Part shown: piece after piece, positions 34,366-43,531 of the stretch
Layout of the letters: each line of letters starts with the position of its first letter
Position numbering within the stretch: the first letter of the stretch is position 1
DNA from: an uncultured Draconibacterium sp.
GTDB taxonomy: Bacteria > Bacteroidota > Bacteroidia > Bacteroidales > Prolixibacteraceae
NCBI GenBank assembly: GCA_947492175.1
Contig: CANLMQ010000044.1
Coordinates: forward strand, 1 to 43,574
Reading direction: 5' to 3'
DNA length: 43,574 nt
The notes under the pieces: model-generated
The model's database searches: none
Told to the model about the DNA's origin: nothing
The model's input: only the letters and a program-made list of their open reading frames with translations
Made by a program: the position numbers and the translations under genes

Positions 34366-34662
34366 TTAATTCGCTACTTTTTTAACTTCTACTGAAAGTT
34401 TTTCTAGTGCTGTATCTGCTGCTACCAACATATCCTGAACTAATGTTTTGTAATATGTTTTCACCAATTTCGGATTGTCTTTTCCATCAGGATGCGCGGC
34501 GCGTAAACGTAATTCGCGATGTTTCTGAACAATTTCTCCTGCTATCTCGTAAACTGCTTTTTCATCAATTTTTGCATTGTATTCCAACACATAAAAACAA
34601 TCGCTTAATGCCAGCGACATGATTAAATCAATGTCTTTTTTCAAGTTTCTTTTACTTGCCAT
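34366..34662 (-). CDS. Conserved small helical protein, function unknown
   Basis: This 98-aa all-helical protein (MASKRNLKKDIDLIMSLALSD is its start in part; EYNAKIDEKAVYEIAGEIVQKHRELRLRAAHPDG is in the middle) has no motif I can assign. It is soluble and charged. It ends 9 bp from the convergent DUF3859-like gene and lies 62 bp upstream of the Ig-like lipoprotein on the same strand, so they may share a transcript. Codon pattern and compact spacing support a real gene. Confidence 0.7.
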   Translation of the reverse strand: MASKRNLKKDIDLIMSLALSDCFYVLEYNAKIDEKAVYEIAGEIVQKHRELRLRAAHPDGKDNPKLVKTYYKTLVQDMLVAADTALEKLSVEVKKVAN

Positions 34663-34724
34663 AATTACTTTTAATAAGGTAGATTAAAGATAGAATAATT
34701 TCTAAAATTCTATTCTAATCAAAA

Positions 34725-36665
34725 TTAATATTGTTGAGCGCCGCCTCTTCCGGAAACACTTTTCCCAGGTTTAAACATGCTGTTTTCCTGTTCTTTCTCT
34801 TTTTCTTTCCGAGCTTTCTCCTCTGCCTCTTTTCTTTTTTTCGCTTCGAGCTCTATATCCCGTACATTTTTCGTGAAAGTTAAATCTGGTGTTAAATCCC
34901 AGCTATGTTTTTCGCTCCAGTTCGACCGAAGTTTTATTACTTCCGACATGTAAGTAACCATTTCGGCCTGGTACTTATCCTGGTAACTTCCCGGGTCCCA
35001 TTTCCCGTTACCATTTTCGTCGTATATTACTTTTATTTTATACTTCTCTGGTGCTAAATAACTAAAGATCAACTCTCCGTCAGTATTAAACGGCAATTGC
35101 CGGATAACATCCTCATCATCATTATTTTTCAGCACCTGCACCAACATTGGCATTTTAACATTTGAGAAGTCAAAAATTATCGAGCCATAATAATCTTCTT
35201 CGCGAACTTTAAACGACTTGCTAAATTCCATGCTGGTAACTCCGTAAATATTTGTACAAGCTGCCGAATCAATTAAAAAGCAGTAATTTTCTTCCGCTAC
35301 CCAATCATACGAAATAATATAAGTCCTGTAGGCCGAAGTATCTTTTCTGAATGTATATTTCAGTGGTGTTTTTAATGTATCACTGGTTAAATACAAGGCA
35401 ATCTTTGTACTGTCGAAATAAGCAACAGGCTCAGGAGCCGTAATTTTTATATTTCCGTTTAGCTCCATTGTCGACGACAAATTACTTTCCCAATTAAACT
35501 GAGGAATCGGCTCAGGTGCACCTTCTTCTTTTTCTTTACGTCGTTTTTTCTTTTTATCATCCACTTTGGGATCTTTATACGTCATCAACATGGTGTCCTT
35601 CTGAACATATCTGTCTCCAGCCGAATCAAGCTGAAAATAAGAAAGCTCCATGTACAACGAATCTTGTTTCGACACAAGCGTATCAGTAATCCATAAAACA
35701 ATTGAATCTGCTTTTGGGTTGTATTCAAACAGTTGCCAGTCTTCCGATTCCGCATTCACAAGCTTCACCTCAAAAGTATCTTTAACCGATTCGTTAAACA
35801 GAAACAAACATTTATTTCTGCTTTCCCGCTCAGACGATTCAAGGTACTGCTCGTAAATATCTTCCATAAAGTATCTTAGATAAAACGGATCAGGATAAAA
35901 ATGCGAATGGCCCAAAACCAACATCGAATCAACATCATTGGTAATGGTGTCGGGTGCCTCGTGAAACTCGACAGACGGAACAACCAGGCTATCGACAAAA
36001 GCAATTTCTTCAGCCCCTTCATTGTAAAGCAAATCTCCGTTTAAATCGTTCAATGCAAAAATATGATACTTGCCCGGTGCAATATTATTGATCATAAACA
36101 AACCTTCCTCATCAGATTTTGCAATGTAATCGGGACGAACACGAAAAACTGCCGAATCGTGTAAATTGGAATGCAGCAAAATCAAGCCTTTATCAATGGG
36201 CTCAAGATTGAAAGCACTCATCACTCGCCCTGCAACCCGCAGCGAATCATAAACATCGCCGGTACTAAACGAAAACCGCAAATTTTCCAGCGGATTCTTT
36301 TCGTTGTTATCAACAATCGAATTTTTAAAATCCATCGAATAAGTTGCACTGTCTTTAAGGTCTTCATTAAATTGAATAATCAGCGTTTTCGACTTGGTTT
36401 TTACAAGCGGACGTTTTTCGAGCGGAGGCGAAATAACAAGCGTTTCTGAAATCTGATCGGGGAGCAGATATTCATTAAATGTAAACTTCACACTTTTCCC
36501 TTTAAAGTTCAGGGCTTTGTATTCCGGGTCGGTTCCAACAAGAACCGGGGGAATGGTATCTTTTGGGCCCCCCACCGGCATTCCCATGTTGGCACACGAC
36601 GAAACAATCACAATCCAGGCCAGAGCGGCTACAAATAATAGTGGTAATTTTCCCTTTAAATTCAT
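34725..36665 (-). CDS. Large lipoprotein with bacterial Ig-like (Big_5) domain
   Basis: The 646-aa protein starts at ATG 36665 (MNLKGKL); an ATG 24 bp upstream would only lengthen the signal peptide. The lipobox VSSC is followed by ANMGMPVGGPKDTIPPVLV, a start common to Bacteroidota Ig-like lipoproteins. Residues about 35-130 are a Big_5 domain (IPPVL...FKGKSVKFTFNEYL, ATYSMDF). Then come a carnitine-transport-like beta segment (about 140-220), long beta-rich regions, and an acidic/basic low-complexity tail (KKRKEAEEKARKEKEKEQE). DENGNGKWDPG (about residue 555) is a calcium-loop-like turn. The function is unknown; it probably sits in the outer membrane. Confidence 0.82.
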   Translation of the reverse strand: MNLKGKLPLLFVAALAWIVIVSSCANMGMPVGGPKDTIPPVLVGTDPEYKALNFKGKSVKFTFNEYLLPDQISETLVISPPLEKRPLVKTKSKTLIIQFNEDLKDSATYSMDFKNSIVDNNEKNPLENLRFSFSTGDVYDSLRVAGRVMSAFNLEPIDKGLILLHSNLHDSAVFRVRPDYIAKSDEEGLFMINNIAPGKYHIFALNDLNGDLLYNEGAEEIAFVDSLVVPSVEFHEAPDTITNDVDSMLVLGHSHFYPDPFYLRYFMEDIYEQYLESSERESRNKCLFLFNESVKDTFEVKLVNAESEDWQLFEYNPKADSIVLWITDTLVSKQDSLYMELSYFQLDSAGDRYVQKDTMLMTYKDPKVDDKKKKRRKEKEEGAPEPIPQFNWESNLSSTMELNGNIKITAPEPVAYFDSTKIALYLTSDTLKTPLKYTFRKDTSAYRTYIISYDWVAEENYCFLIDSAACTNIYGVTSMEFSKSFKVREEDYYGSIIFDFSNVKMPMLVQVLKNNDDEDVIRQLPFNTDGELIFSYLAPEKYKIKVIYDENGNGKWDPGSYQDKYQAEMVTYMSEVIKLRSNWSEKHSWDLTPDLTFTKNVRDIELEAKKRKEAEEKARKEKEKEQENSMFKPGKSVSGRGGAQQY

Positions 36666-36819
36666 TCTAAAAAATTGGTATACAAACATACAAATTCCTG
36701 ATAATACTGCGTGTTTTGCACTGTTAAATTAATTTACACGAACTCTTTAAAAAATTAATAATTTTAATATCATATCGGCCCTTCAGCATTTTTTTAAAAT
36801 TCCTTCTCGGCAATTATTT

Positions 36820-36827
36820 TAATTTTG
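36820..36827 (+). promoter_or_regulatory. -7 element upstream of the PhoD-like gene
   Basis: TAATTTTG matches TAnnTTTG and lies 30 bp before the ATG at 36858. The -33 box is not clear. Confidence 0.4.
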
Positions 36828-36857
36828 TTGATTCAACATTAATAAAATAAAATCAAA

Positions 36858-38540
36858 ATGAACCTAAAACAATTTACTATCTCCATTATTATTTTGCTTC
36901 TTGGACATGTTGCGTTTGCCCAACACGACGCACCACCTGTTAAAGCTCCTTTCGAAAAATTAGATCTTTATTGTGTTAATGATTGGTGGGTGCACAATTC
37001 GAAAATGAAAGATAATCCGAAAAAGATAATTGATGTTGATGTTCCACGCGACGAAGTAATTTGTTTTGGTATGTACACAGTCCAGGATAAAGTAATGAAA
37101 ATGACTGCACAACTTTTTCCTCTTTACCCGGAAGAAAGCCGCGAAGTTATCCTGGAATTGAAACAGAATGGCAAATGGAAAAAGGTTGCTGTTGAAAAGG
37201 TAAATGATATTGGGTGGTCAACACTTTTTCGTATTGAAAACTGGGATGACAGCAAAAACGTAGAATATCGTTTACGCCATGGTAAAAATGCAAGCTTTGA
37301 AGGTTTAATTCGTAAAAATCCCAAAGAGAAAAACGAGATTGTGGTTGGGTCGTTAAACTGTAACTCGAACCATACAAGGGGCCTGCGTGAAGAATACATT
37401 CGTAATTTAAAATATTTAAATCCTGACCTGCTGTTTTTTGCAGGCGACCAAAGCTACGATCATAAAGAACACACCGCTGCCTGGTTATTATTCGGAATAC
37501 AGTTCCGCGATATTTTCCGCGACCGCCCTTGTATTACAATACCCGATGACCACGATATAGGGCAAGGAAACCTGTGGGGCGAAAATGGGAAAAAATCAAT
37601 GACTTCGGCGGGAAATGATGGGGGTTATTTCTATCATCACGAATATATAAAAATGGTGGAACGTTGCCAGACATCGCATTTACCCGATCCTTATGATCCG
37701 ACTCCTATCGAACAGGGAATTGGAGTATATTATACACATTTAACCATAGGCGGTGTTGATTTCGCCATTGTTGAAGACCGCAAATTTAAAACCGGACCGG
37801 CAGGTACCATTCCGCAAATGGGACCTCGCCCCGACCATATTAGAGATCCGAAATACGACCCAAAAACAATTGATGTTCCGGGATTAAAACTTTTGGGCGA
37901 CCGCCAGCTTAAATTCCTTAAAGATTGGGGGAAACAGTGGGAAGGCATTTCTCTAAAAGCAGTTCTTTCGCAAACAGGTTTTTGCGGTGGAGCACACCGT
38001 CATGGCAATTTCAACAACTTGCTTCATGCCGACCTCGATAGTAACGGCTGGCCGCAAACCGGACGCAACAAAGCTCTAAAAGCCATTCGTGCCGCGGGTG
38101 CTGTACACCTGGCAGGAGATCAACACTTACCTACTATTGTGCAGCATGGTATCAATGAATTTGGCGACGGACCATTCGCTTTTGTTGCTCCTGCCATTGT
38201 AAATAATTATTACAGTCGTTGGTGGCACCCTGAAGATGAAAAGTCGGGTGAAAATCCGGAATCAGGAAATCCGCTTCCTTTTAACGGAAACTATCTCGAC
38301 GGCATGGGCAATAAAATAAGAATGATAGCTTATGCCAACCCAAATGAAGATTTTACAAGAGGCGGTTTTGGCTTGGTTCGCTTTAACAAAAAAGAAAAAA
38401 GTGTAACATTTGAAAGTTGGGATAGATTTACTGATGTAACTAAAGCCGGAGCAAAACAAATGCCGGGCTGGCCAAGAACCATCCATCAAAACGGAACAAA
38501 AGACGGGTATCCTCTTTGGGAACTGGTTCCGTTAAAGTAA
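36858..38540 (+). CDS. PhoD-like metallophosphatase, exported
   Basis: The 560-aa protein has a signal peptide (1-21, cut after FAQ). Residues about 150-500 are a calcineurin-like phosphatase of the alkaline phosphatase D type: VVGSLNCNSN, FFAGDQSYDH, IPDDHDIGQGNLWG, VEDRKFKTGP (in place of the usual lDtR-like block) and the C-terminal AVHLAGDQHLPTIVQHG. The Asp and His residues of GDQ, DDHD and GDQH are those that bind the two metals. The N-terminal 150 residues are beta-rich, as in PhoD proteins. It would cleave phosphoesters outside the inner membrane. It stands alone between the Ig-like lipoprotein (divergent) and the permease pair. Confidence 0.88.
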   Translation: MNLKQFTISIIILLLGHVAFAQHDAPPVKAPFEKLDLYCVNDWWVHNSKMKDNPKKIIDVDVPRDEVICFGMYTVQDKVMKMTAQLFPLYPEESREVILELKQNGKWKKVAVEKVNDIGWSTLFRIENWDDSKNVEYRLRHGKNASFEGLIRKNPKEKNEIVVGSLNCNSNHTRGLREEYIRNLKYLNPDLLFFAGDQSYDHKEHTAAWLLFGIQFRDIFRDRPCITIPDDHDIGQGNLWGENGKKSMTSAGNDGGYFYHHEYIKMVERCQTSHLPDPYDPTPIEQGIGVYYTHLTIGGVDFAIVEDRKFKTGPAGTIPQMGPRPDHIRDPKYDPKTIDVPGLKLLGDRQLKFLKDWGKQWEGISLKAVLSQTGFCGGAHRHGNFNNLLHADLDSNGWPQTGRNKALKAIRAAGAVHLAGDQHLPTIVQHGINEFGDGPFAFVAPAIVNNYYSRWWHPEDEKSGENPESGNPLPFNGNYLDGMGNKIRMIAYANPNEDFTRGGFGLVRFNKKEKSVTFESWDRFTDVTKAGAKQMPGWPRTIHQNGTKDGYPLWELVPLK

Positions 38541-38625
38541 ACACCTGACAGATTATTGTTTTCGCATTAATCAAATTAAATAAATAGCGGCCCCAAAAAG
38601 AAAAACTTAGTATGAAAGAGAACGA

Positions 38626-39186
38626 ATGAAAAAATGGGGAATCTCAATATTAGTAGTAGCCATAATTGCCGGACTTTATTTTATTGAATTCAGTAAAATT
38701 GAATCCGGCAATGTAAGTTCCGGCTCAATGCCCACTCTAGATAAGCTTGAATTTAACGAGGCTGCCAAAAGCTGGGAAGACTTTTATAAGGTTCGGGCTA
38801 CTATCATTGACGGGCAAACCGCAGAATTCGATATCCCTAAAAAGTTAAAAGCAAAGGTTGGAACCCAAATGACATTAACCGGAGCCGCTGTGTTTTTTAG
38901 TAACGGCTGTGAACTTGCAGGAGATAAAATTGCCGTTCGCTCTTTATTTATTTATCCAACACTAGGTTTGGCAAATGCCTGTATTCATTTGCCGGAAGTG
39001 GCCATGCGATGGACGGTTCGTATCAACCTGGCCAACGACTGGGTTCTGACTCAAACCGATATGATTGATGCAATGATAACGGTGACAGGTACTTTTCGCA
39101 TTGATACCGGAAATCCATATGAATCGGCATTTTTTCTGGACAACGCAGAAATAGAATTTGCACAAGAAAAGGAGGAACAACTTTGA
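38626..39186 (+). CDS. Membrane-anchored periplasmic protein paired with the ArsP-type permease
   Basis: This 186-aa protein has an N-terminal membrane segment (about 5-20). The rest is periplasmic. IPKKLKAKVGTQMTLTGAAVFFSNGC, SLFIYPTLGLANACIHLPEV and DAMITVTGTFRIDTG recall DUF3299-type proteins (LTGxxxPL, GxCxHxPPP, VxGxL), with Cys and His at the expected place (CIH). Its stop overlaps the TTG start of the permease (TTGA), so the two are made together. It is perhaps a binding or delivery partner for the permease. The family name is uncertain. Confidence 0.7.
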   Translation: MKKWGISILVVAIIAGLYFIEFSKIESGNVSSGSMPTLDKLEFNEAAKSWEDFYKVRATIIDGQTAEFDIPKKLKAKVGTQMTLTGAAVFFSNGCELAGDKIAVRSLFIYPTLGLANACIHLPEVAMRWTVRINLANDWVLTQTDMIDAMITVTGTFRIDTGNPYESAFFLDNAEIEFAQEKEEQL

Positions 39187-40367
39187 TTACCATTTTATTC
39201 AACACATTAATGGAATCGGCTCCCTACATTGTACTGGGTTTTATTATAGCCGGTATTATGCGGTTTTATGTGCCTCCCGGTATTCTTCAGCAACACCTTG
39301 GTACAGGAACAACATCGTCATTACTTAAATCGGTTGGTGTTGGCTGTATTTTACCCCTTTGTTCATGTGGTACCATCCCTTTGGGAATCGGTCTTTTTCG
39401 CAGCGGGGCGAGTATCGGAAACATGCTGGCATTTATGACCTCAACACCAATTCTTTCGCCTGTTCTGATTACCATATCGCTAAAACTTTTAGGGTGGAAA
39501 TTAACTGTTGCCCTGGTTGTTGCTGCCATTATTGGGTCCTTTTTTATGGGATTAACCGGGAACAGGATTTTCAAAAAGGCACAAAAAGAAAAAGCCTGTA
39601 CAAAAAAAGTGAATAAATATAATCGGACCACAGAAGAAAAAGAACCAAGAACAAGAATTGCAAAAACACTTAAATGGTCTTTTTTTAATCTTGGAGCCGA
39701 TGTAAGTGTCGATATTTTAATCGGGCTGGGAATTGCGTCCATACTCCTGGCATTTTTACCACTCGAATGGATTTCAACCTGGCTCGGACAACAAGACTTA
39801 ACCACACTCTTGTATGTAATTCTACTTGGGATTCCGGTTTATGCATGCAGTATTCCTTCGTTAGTTGTTGTACAAGGTCTTCTATTACTGGGCGCAACAC
39901 CCGGAGCAGCCATTGCATATATGATAGCCGGTCCTGCTACAAACCTGGGCGAACTAAATGCTATCCGACATTCAATGGGCAGAAAACCTGCTTTTTTTTA
40001 TGCCGGTTCGTTAATTTTAATTGCTTTAGTAGCCGGGGTAATTACCGACCAGTTTGTTTTTCCCGATTATCAGTACCACGCGTATCGGGTACAGGGAGAA
40101 TTGGTGGTTCAGCAATGTTGCGTTCCTCTTATTTTTGGTGATAGTGTTGGTGGTCCAAGCACTTATGCAATACCGATGTGGCACTGGCCTTTTGGCGCGA
40201 TACTGGCTTCTGTTATCGCCTTTGGAACTGTAAAGAAATTGCGTTTCTTTTTTATAAATCCTTGTAGCGGCTGCAATTGGAAAACATACGGCACAAATGG
40301 TACTTGTGGGTCGAAATGCCACGTCCGCCGTAAATACGAATTCGTCAGAAATCCTTTTAAATCATAA
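39183..40367 (+). CDS. ArsP/DUF318-family permease with Cys-rich C-terminal tail
   Basis: This 394-aa integral membrane protein with about 8 segments in two homologous halves belongs to the ArsP/YraQ permease family, members of which export organoarsenicals. The conserved CSCGTIPLGIGL (about 59-70) and, in the second half, VYACSIPSLVV and GPATNLGELNAI are present, with a charged cytoplasmic loop (about 130-160). The Cys tail (NPCSGCNWKTYG, then NGTCGSKC; about 358-380) is an addition that could bind a soft metal. The start is TTG 39183, overlapping the preceding stop; ATG 39210 is the alternative but would cut the first helix. Confidence 0.88.
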   Translation: MITILFNTLMESAPYIVLGFIIAGIMRFYVPPGILQQHLGTGTTSSLLKSVGVGCILPLCSCGTIPLGIGLFRSGASIGNMLAFMTSTPILSPVLITISLKLLGWKLTVALVVAAIIGSFFMGLTGNRIFKKAQKEKACTKKVNKYNRTTEEKEPRTRIAKTLKWSFFNLGADVSVDILIGLGIASILLAFLPLEWISTWLGQQDLTTLLYVILLGIPVYACSIPSLVVVQGLLLLGATPGAAIAYMIAGPATNLGELNAIRHSMGRKPAFFYAGSLILIALVAGVITDQFVFPDYQYHAYRVQGELVVQQCCVPLIFGDSVGGPSTYAIPMWHWPFGAILASVIAFGTVKKLRFFFINPCSGCNWKTYGTNGTCGSKCHVRRKYEFVRNPFKS

Positions 40368-40446
40368 TTTTTTACAACTTAATTCGCGTTTATGTAAAGT
40401 TATCTCAGAAATATTATAACTTGTTTGTGATTTATACATTTATACA

Positions 40447-42621
40447 ATGGCCAAAAAGAAAAAGAAGAAATTCCGGAAAAAGAAACAGTCCGGAACATAC
40501 AACAAGAAGAAACTAAAAAACGCAATACTTTCAATCCTTTACGAAACTCCCGGAAAAACAGTAAACTACCGGCAAATATCAGGCTCGCTTGGAATTAAAG
40601 AGCCTGAAACCCGTAAACTAATAAACGTAGTTTTACAAGAACTGGCCGAAGATGGTTCACTTGATCAGATTTCGCGTGGTAAGTATAAGCTGAAAGCTAA
40701 AACCGGAACGGCTACCGGAATTGTTGAGATGCAGCCCAAAGGATTTGCCTATGTAAACAGCGACGAACTCGATCAACCTGTTCTTATATCGTCGAGCAAT
40801 TTAAAACATGCTATGTCTGGAGATAAAGTCCGGATTCATGTTTATGCCCGTCGTAAAAAACACGACTTGGAAGGCGAAGTAACTGAAATACTCGAACGTG
40901 CCAAAACAGTTTTTGTTGGCACCATTCAGATATCGCGCAACTTTGCATTTTTAGTTCCAACCGGGAAAGTCAGTTTCGATATTTTTATTCCGAAAGAAAA
41001 ATTAAACGGTGCCAAAGACGGGCAAAAAGCCATTGCCGAAATAAATGACTGGCCGGCAAAAGCCCGCAGTCCGTTTGGCGAGATACTTGAAGTTTTAGGC
41101 GACACCGGCGATAACGATGCAGAAATGCACGCTATTCTTGCCGAATTTGAATTGCCGCATATTTTCCCTGCAAATGTAGATAAAGCGGCCGAAAAAATTC
41201 CGCTTGAAATTCCTGAGGATGAAATTAAAAAGCGGCGCGACATGCGTAAAACAACAACTTTTACCATCGATCCGCTTGATGCCAAAGATTTTGACGATGC
41301 ACTTTCGTTAAAAAAACTAAGTAACGGAAACTGGGAAGTTGGAATTCATATTGCCGATGTAACGCATTATGTCCGCCCAAATACTATTATCGAAACAGAA
41401 GCACAAAATCGCGCCACATCGGTATATCTGGTCGACCGCGTTGTTCCAATGCTTCCCGAGCGGCTCTCGAACGGGGTTTGTTCGCTCCGGCCCAACGAAG
41501 ACAAGCTCTGTTTCTCGGCAGTTTTTGAAATGACAGAAAATGCAACGCTAAAAAAACAATGGTTTGGCAAAACGGTTATCCACTCCGACAGGCGTTTTAC
41601 TTACGAAGAAGCACAGGAAAGGATTGAAACCCGAGAGGGCGATTTTTCTTCAGAAATACTGACCTTAAACGATCTGGCAATAAAATTACGTGACCAACGA
41701 TTTGGGTCGGGCTCCATCGCATTCGACCGCGTTGAAATTAAATTTGACATTGACGAAAAAGGAAAACCTCTTTCGGTTTATTTTAAGGAAGCCAAAGATT
41801 CGAACAAACTGATTGAGGAATTTATGCTTCTTGCAAATAAAAAAGTAGCCGAGTTTATTGGCAAGGTTCCTGAAAAGAAAACACCAAAAACCTTTGTTTA
41901 TCGTATTCACGACAAACCCGACCCCGACAAACTGGTTTCGTTTAATACGTTTATTAAACGTTTTGGGCATGGAATACAACTGTCAACTCCACGTGCAATC
42001 GCCACCTCATTAAATAAATTACTTAATGATGTAAAAGGGAAAAGTGAGCAAAATGTTGTAGAAACACTGGCCATTCGGTCAATGGCAAAAGCTGCGTATT
42101 CAACCCGTAACATTGGCCATTACGGTTTGTCATTCGATTATTACGCGCATTTTACTTCTCCTATTCGCCGCTATCCCGATATGATGGTTCATCGTTTACT
42201 GGAAAAATACCTTGCCGGCGGAAGATCTGCAAACGAACAGAAATACGAGGATCTGTGCAAACATTCATCCGACATGGAAGCAAAAGCAGCAAATGCAGAA
42301 CGAGCCTCGATTAAATACAAACAAGTTGAATTTATGCAAGACCACATTGGAAAAATTTACCAGGGAACGATTTCGGGCGTTACCGATTGGGGAATTTATG
42401 TTGAACTGGAAAATAAAATTGAAGGCATGATTCCTATTGCCGAACTGGATGATGACTTCTATATATTTGATGAGAAAAACTATGCACTGGTTGGAAGGCA
42501 TTCGCACAACACTTATCAACTTGGCGAGAATATTAATGTAAAAGTATGGCGCACCAACCTCGAAAGAAAACAACTTGATTTTAGATTAGCAAAGACTGAA
42601 ATACCGGAACATTTCGAATAA
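40447..42621 (+). CDS. rnr: Ribonuclease R (3'-5' exoribonuclease)
   Basis: The 724-aa protein is a complete RNase R. It begins with a Lys-rich arm (1-22), then a winged helix (about 25-85, VNYRQISGSLGIKEPETRKLIN), cold-shock OB domains (about 90-230), an RNB catalytic domain (about 270-590) with the metal-binding IDPLDAKDFDDAL and a C-terminal S1 domain (about 630-715, GTISGVTDWGIYVELENKIEGMI). It degrades structured RNA, including defective rRNA and tRNA. It lies 79 bp after the permease, with a separate likely promoter. Length and domain order are standard. Confidence 0.97.
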   Translation: MAKKKKKKFRKKKQSGTYNKKKLKNAILSILYETPGKTVNYRQISGSLGIKEPETRKLINVVLQELAEDGSLDQISRGKYKLKAKTGTATGIVEMQPKGFAYVNSDELDQPVLISSSNLKHAMSGDKVRIHVYARRKKHDLEGEVTEILERAKTVFVGTIQISRNFAFLVPTGKVSFDIFIPKEKLNGAKDGQKAIAEINDWPAKARSPFGEILEVLGDTGDNDAEMHAILAEFELPHIFPANVDKAAEKIPLEIPEDEIKKRRDMRKTTTFTIDPLDAKDFDDALSLKKLSNGNWEVGIHIADVTHYVRPNTIIETEAQNRATSVYLVDRVVPMLPERLSNGVCSLRPNEDKLCFSAVFEMTENATLKKQWFGKTVIHSDRRFTYEEAQERIETREGDFSSEILTLNDLAIKLRDQRFGSGSIAFDRVEIKFDIDEKGKPLSVYFKEAKDSNKLIEEFMLLANKKVAEFIGKVPEKKTPKTFVYRIHDKPDPDKLVSFNTFIKRFGHGIQLSTPRAIATSLNKLLNDVKGKSEQNVVETLAIRSMAKAAYSTRNIGHYGLSFDYYAHFTSPIRRYPDMMVHRLLEKYLAGGRSANEQKYEDLCKHSSDMEAKAANAERASIKYKQVEFMQDHIGKIYQGTISGVTDWGIYVELENKIEGMIPIAELDDDFYIFDEKNYALVGRHSHNTYQLGENINVKVWRTNLERKQLDFRLAKTEIPEHFE

Positions 42622-42726
42622 CAAACACCATTACTACAGCTAAATACAAGCATTTTACATAAATACATTAACTATCGTCTGTAAAAGTAAAATATTCAAA
42701 AAAGGTTTTCAGGTAAAATAATTGGT

Positions 42727-42734
42727 TATATTTG
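42727..42734 (+). promoter_or_regulatory. -7 promoter element of the TetR gene
   Basis: TATATTTG matches TAnnTTTG, 34 bp before the ATG at 42769. The -33 region (GGTTTTC) is weak. Confidence 0.45.
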
Positions 42735-42768
42735 TGCTCAGTTTTAACAAAGGAAAACGTTTCTACAC

Positions 42769-43371
42769 ATGCAAACATCAAGCGAGAACGCTAATAAAAA
42801 AGACCTCAACAGAGAGAACATTTTAAAAATAGCCCGCGAGATTTTTAGTAAATACGGCTTTAAGAAAACAACACTTGACGACATTGCAAATGCCGTACGC
42901 AAAGGAAAAAGTTCACTTTACTACTACTTCAAAAGCAAAGAAGACCTGTTTCAGGCGGTAATCATGAAAGAAGTTGAAATTTTAGGTCACGAACTGGAAA
43001 TTGTGATCAACCGAAATACCGATCCGGTTGATAAGTTGCGTGATTATATTTTAACAAAACTGGCCACTTTCCGAAATCTGGCAAATTTTTACCACGCCAT
43101 TGAAAACGATGTTACAGCAGTTGGATTTATCGACGAAGTAAAAATTAAATACGAACAAGATGAGATTCGGATGATTAAACGGATTCTTATTGAGGGAGTT
43201 CGTAAAAACGAGTTCGAAATCTACGATTTTAACCTTGCTGCAATTGGCATTACTACGGCAATTAAAGGACTTGAAATGCCTTTAACTGCTGGCAATTATG
43301 GCGATGTAAACCTGGAACGAAGCGTAGATATAATCCTGAAAATTATGTGCTACGGAATAATGAAAAGGTAA
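42769..43371 (+). CDS. TetR-family transcriptional regulator
   Basis: This 200-aa protein has an N-terminal TetR HTH (about 15-62): ILKIAREIFSKYGFKKTTLDDIANAVRKGKSSLYYYFKSKEDLFQAV, with the typical TTLDDIA and SLYYYFKSKEDL. The C-terminal ligand domain (about 70-200) is helical and variable, so the inducer is unknown. It is a single gene, with its own promoter element and a strong terminator. Regulation of the nearby rnr or permease is possible but not indicated by the sequence. Confidence 0.93.
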   Translation: MQTSSENANKKDLNRENILKIAREIFSKYGFKKTTLDDIANAVRKGKSSLYYYFKSKEDLFQAVIMKEVEILGHELEIVINRNTDPVDKLRDYILTKLATFRNLANFYHAIENDVTAVGFIDEVKIKYEQDEIRMIKRILIEGVRKNEFEIYDFNLAAIGITTAIKGLEMPLTAGNYGDVNLERSVDIILKIMCYGIMKR

Positions 43372-43394
43372 TTTAGAGAATTATAATAACAGAA

Positions 43395-43424
43395 GGCTGT
43401 CGGATTTTCCGGCGGCCTTTTTTT
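43395..43424 (+). terminator. Rho-independent terminator of the TetR gene
   Basis: GGCTGTCGG and CCGGCGGCC form a 9-bp stem (with two G-T pairs) around ATTTT, then seven T. It starts 24 bp after the stop codon. Confidence 0.9.
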
Positions 43425-43506
43425 ATTAGCCATATATCGATATAAACTCCAAATGCAGATGATAAAATTGTGTTAAAAATTATTTGGAATATCACGAAAA
43501 ATGAAC

Positions 43507-43531
43507 TACCCCGCTGCAAGCAGACGGGGTA
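43507..43531. repeat. Hairpin at the right edge
   Basis: TACCCCG (43507-43513) pairs with CGGGGTA (43525-43531), and inside CTGC pairs with GCAG with one A left over. The region 43425-43574 holds no gene. It may be the edge of a dispersed repeat that continues outside the window. Confidence 0.45.

Noticed and set aside
38612..38629. Five-codon leader peptide (MKENE) overlapping the start of the permease partner gene
   Set aside because: The overlap ATGA is neat, but a five-codon frame is expected by chance and there is no attenuator-like structure.
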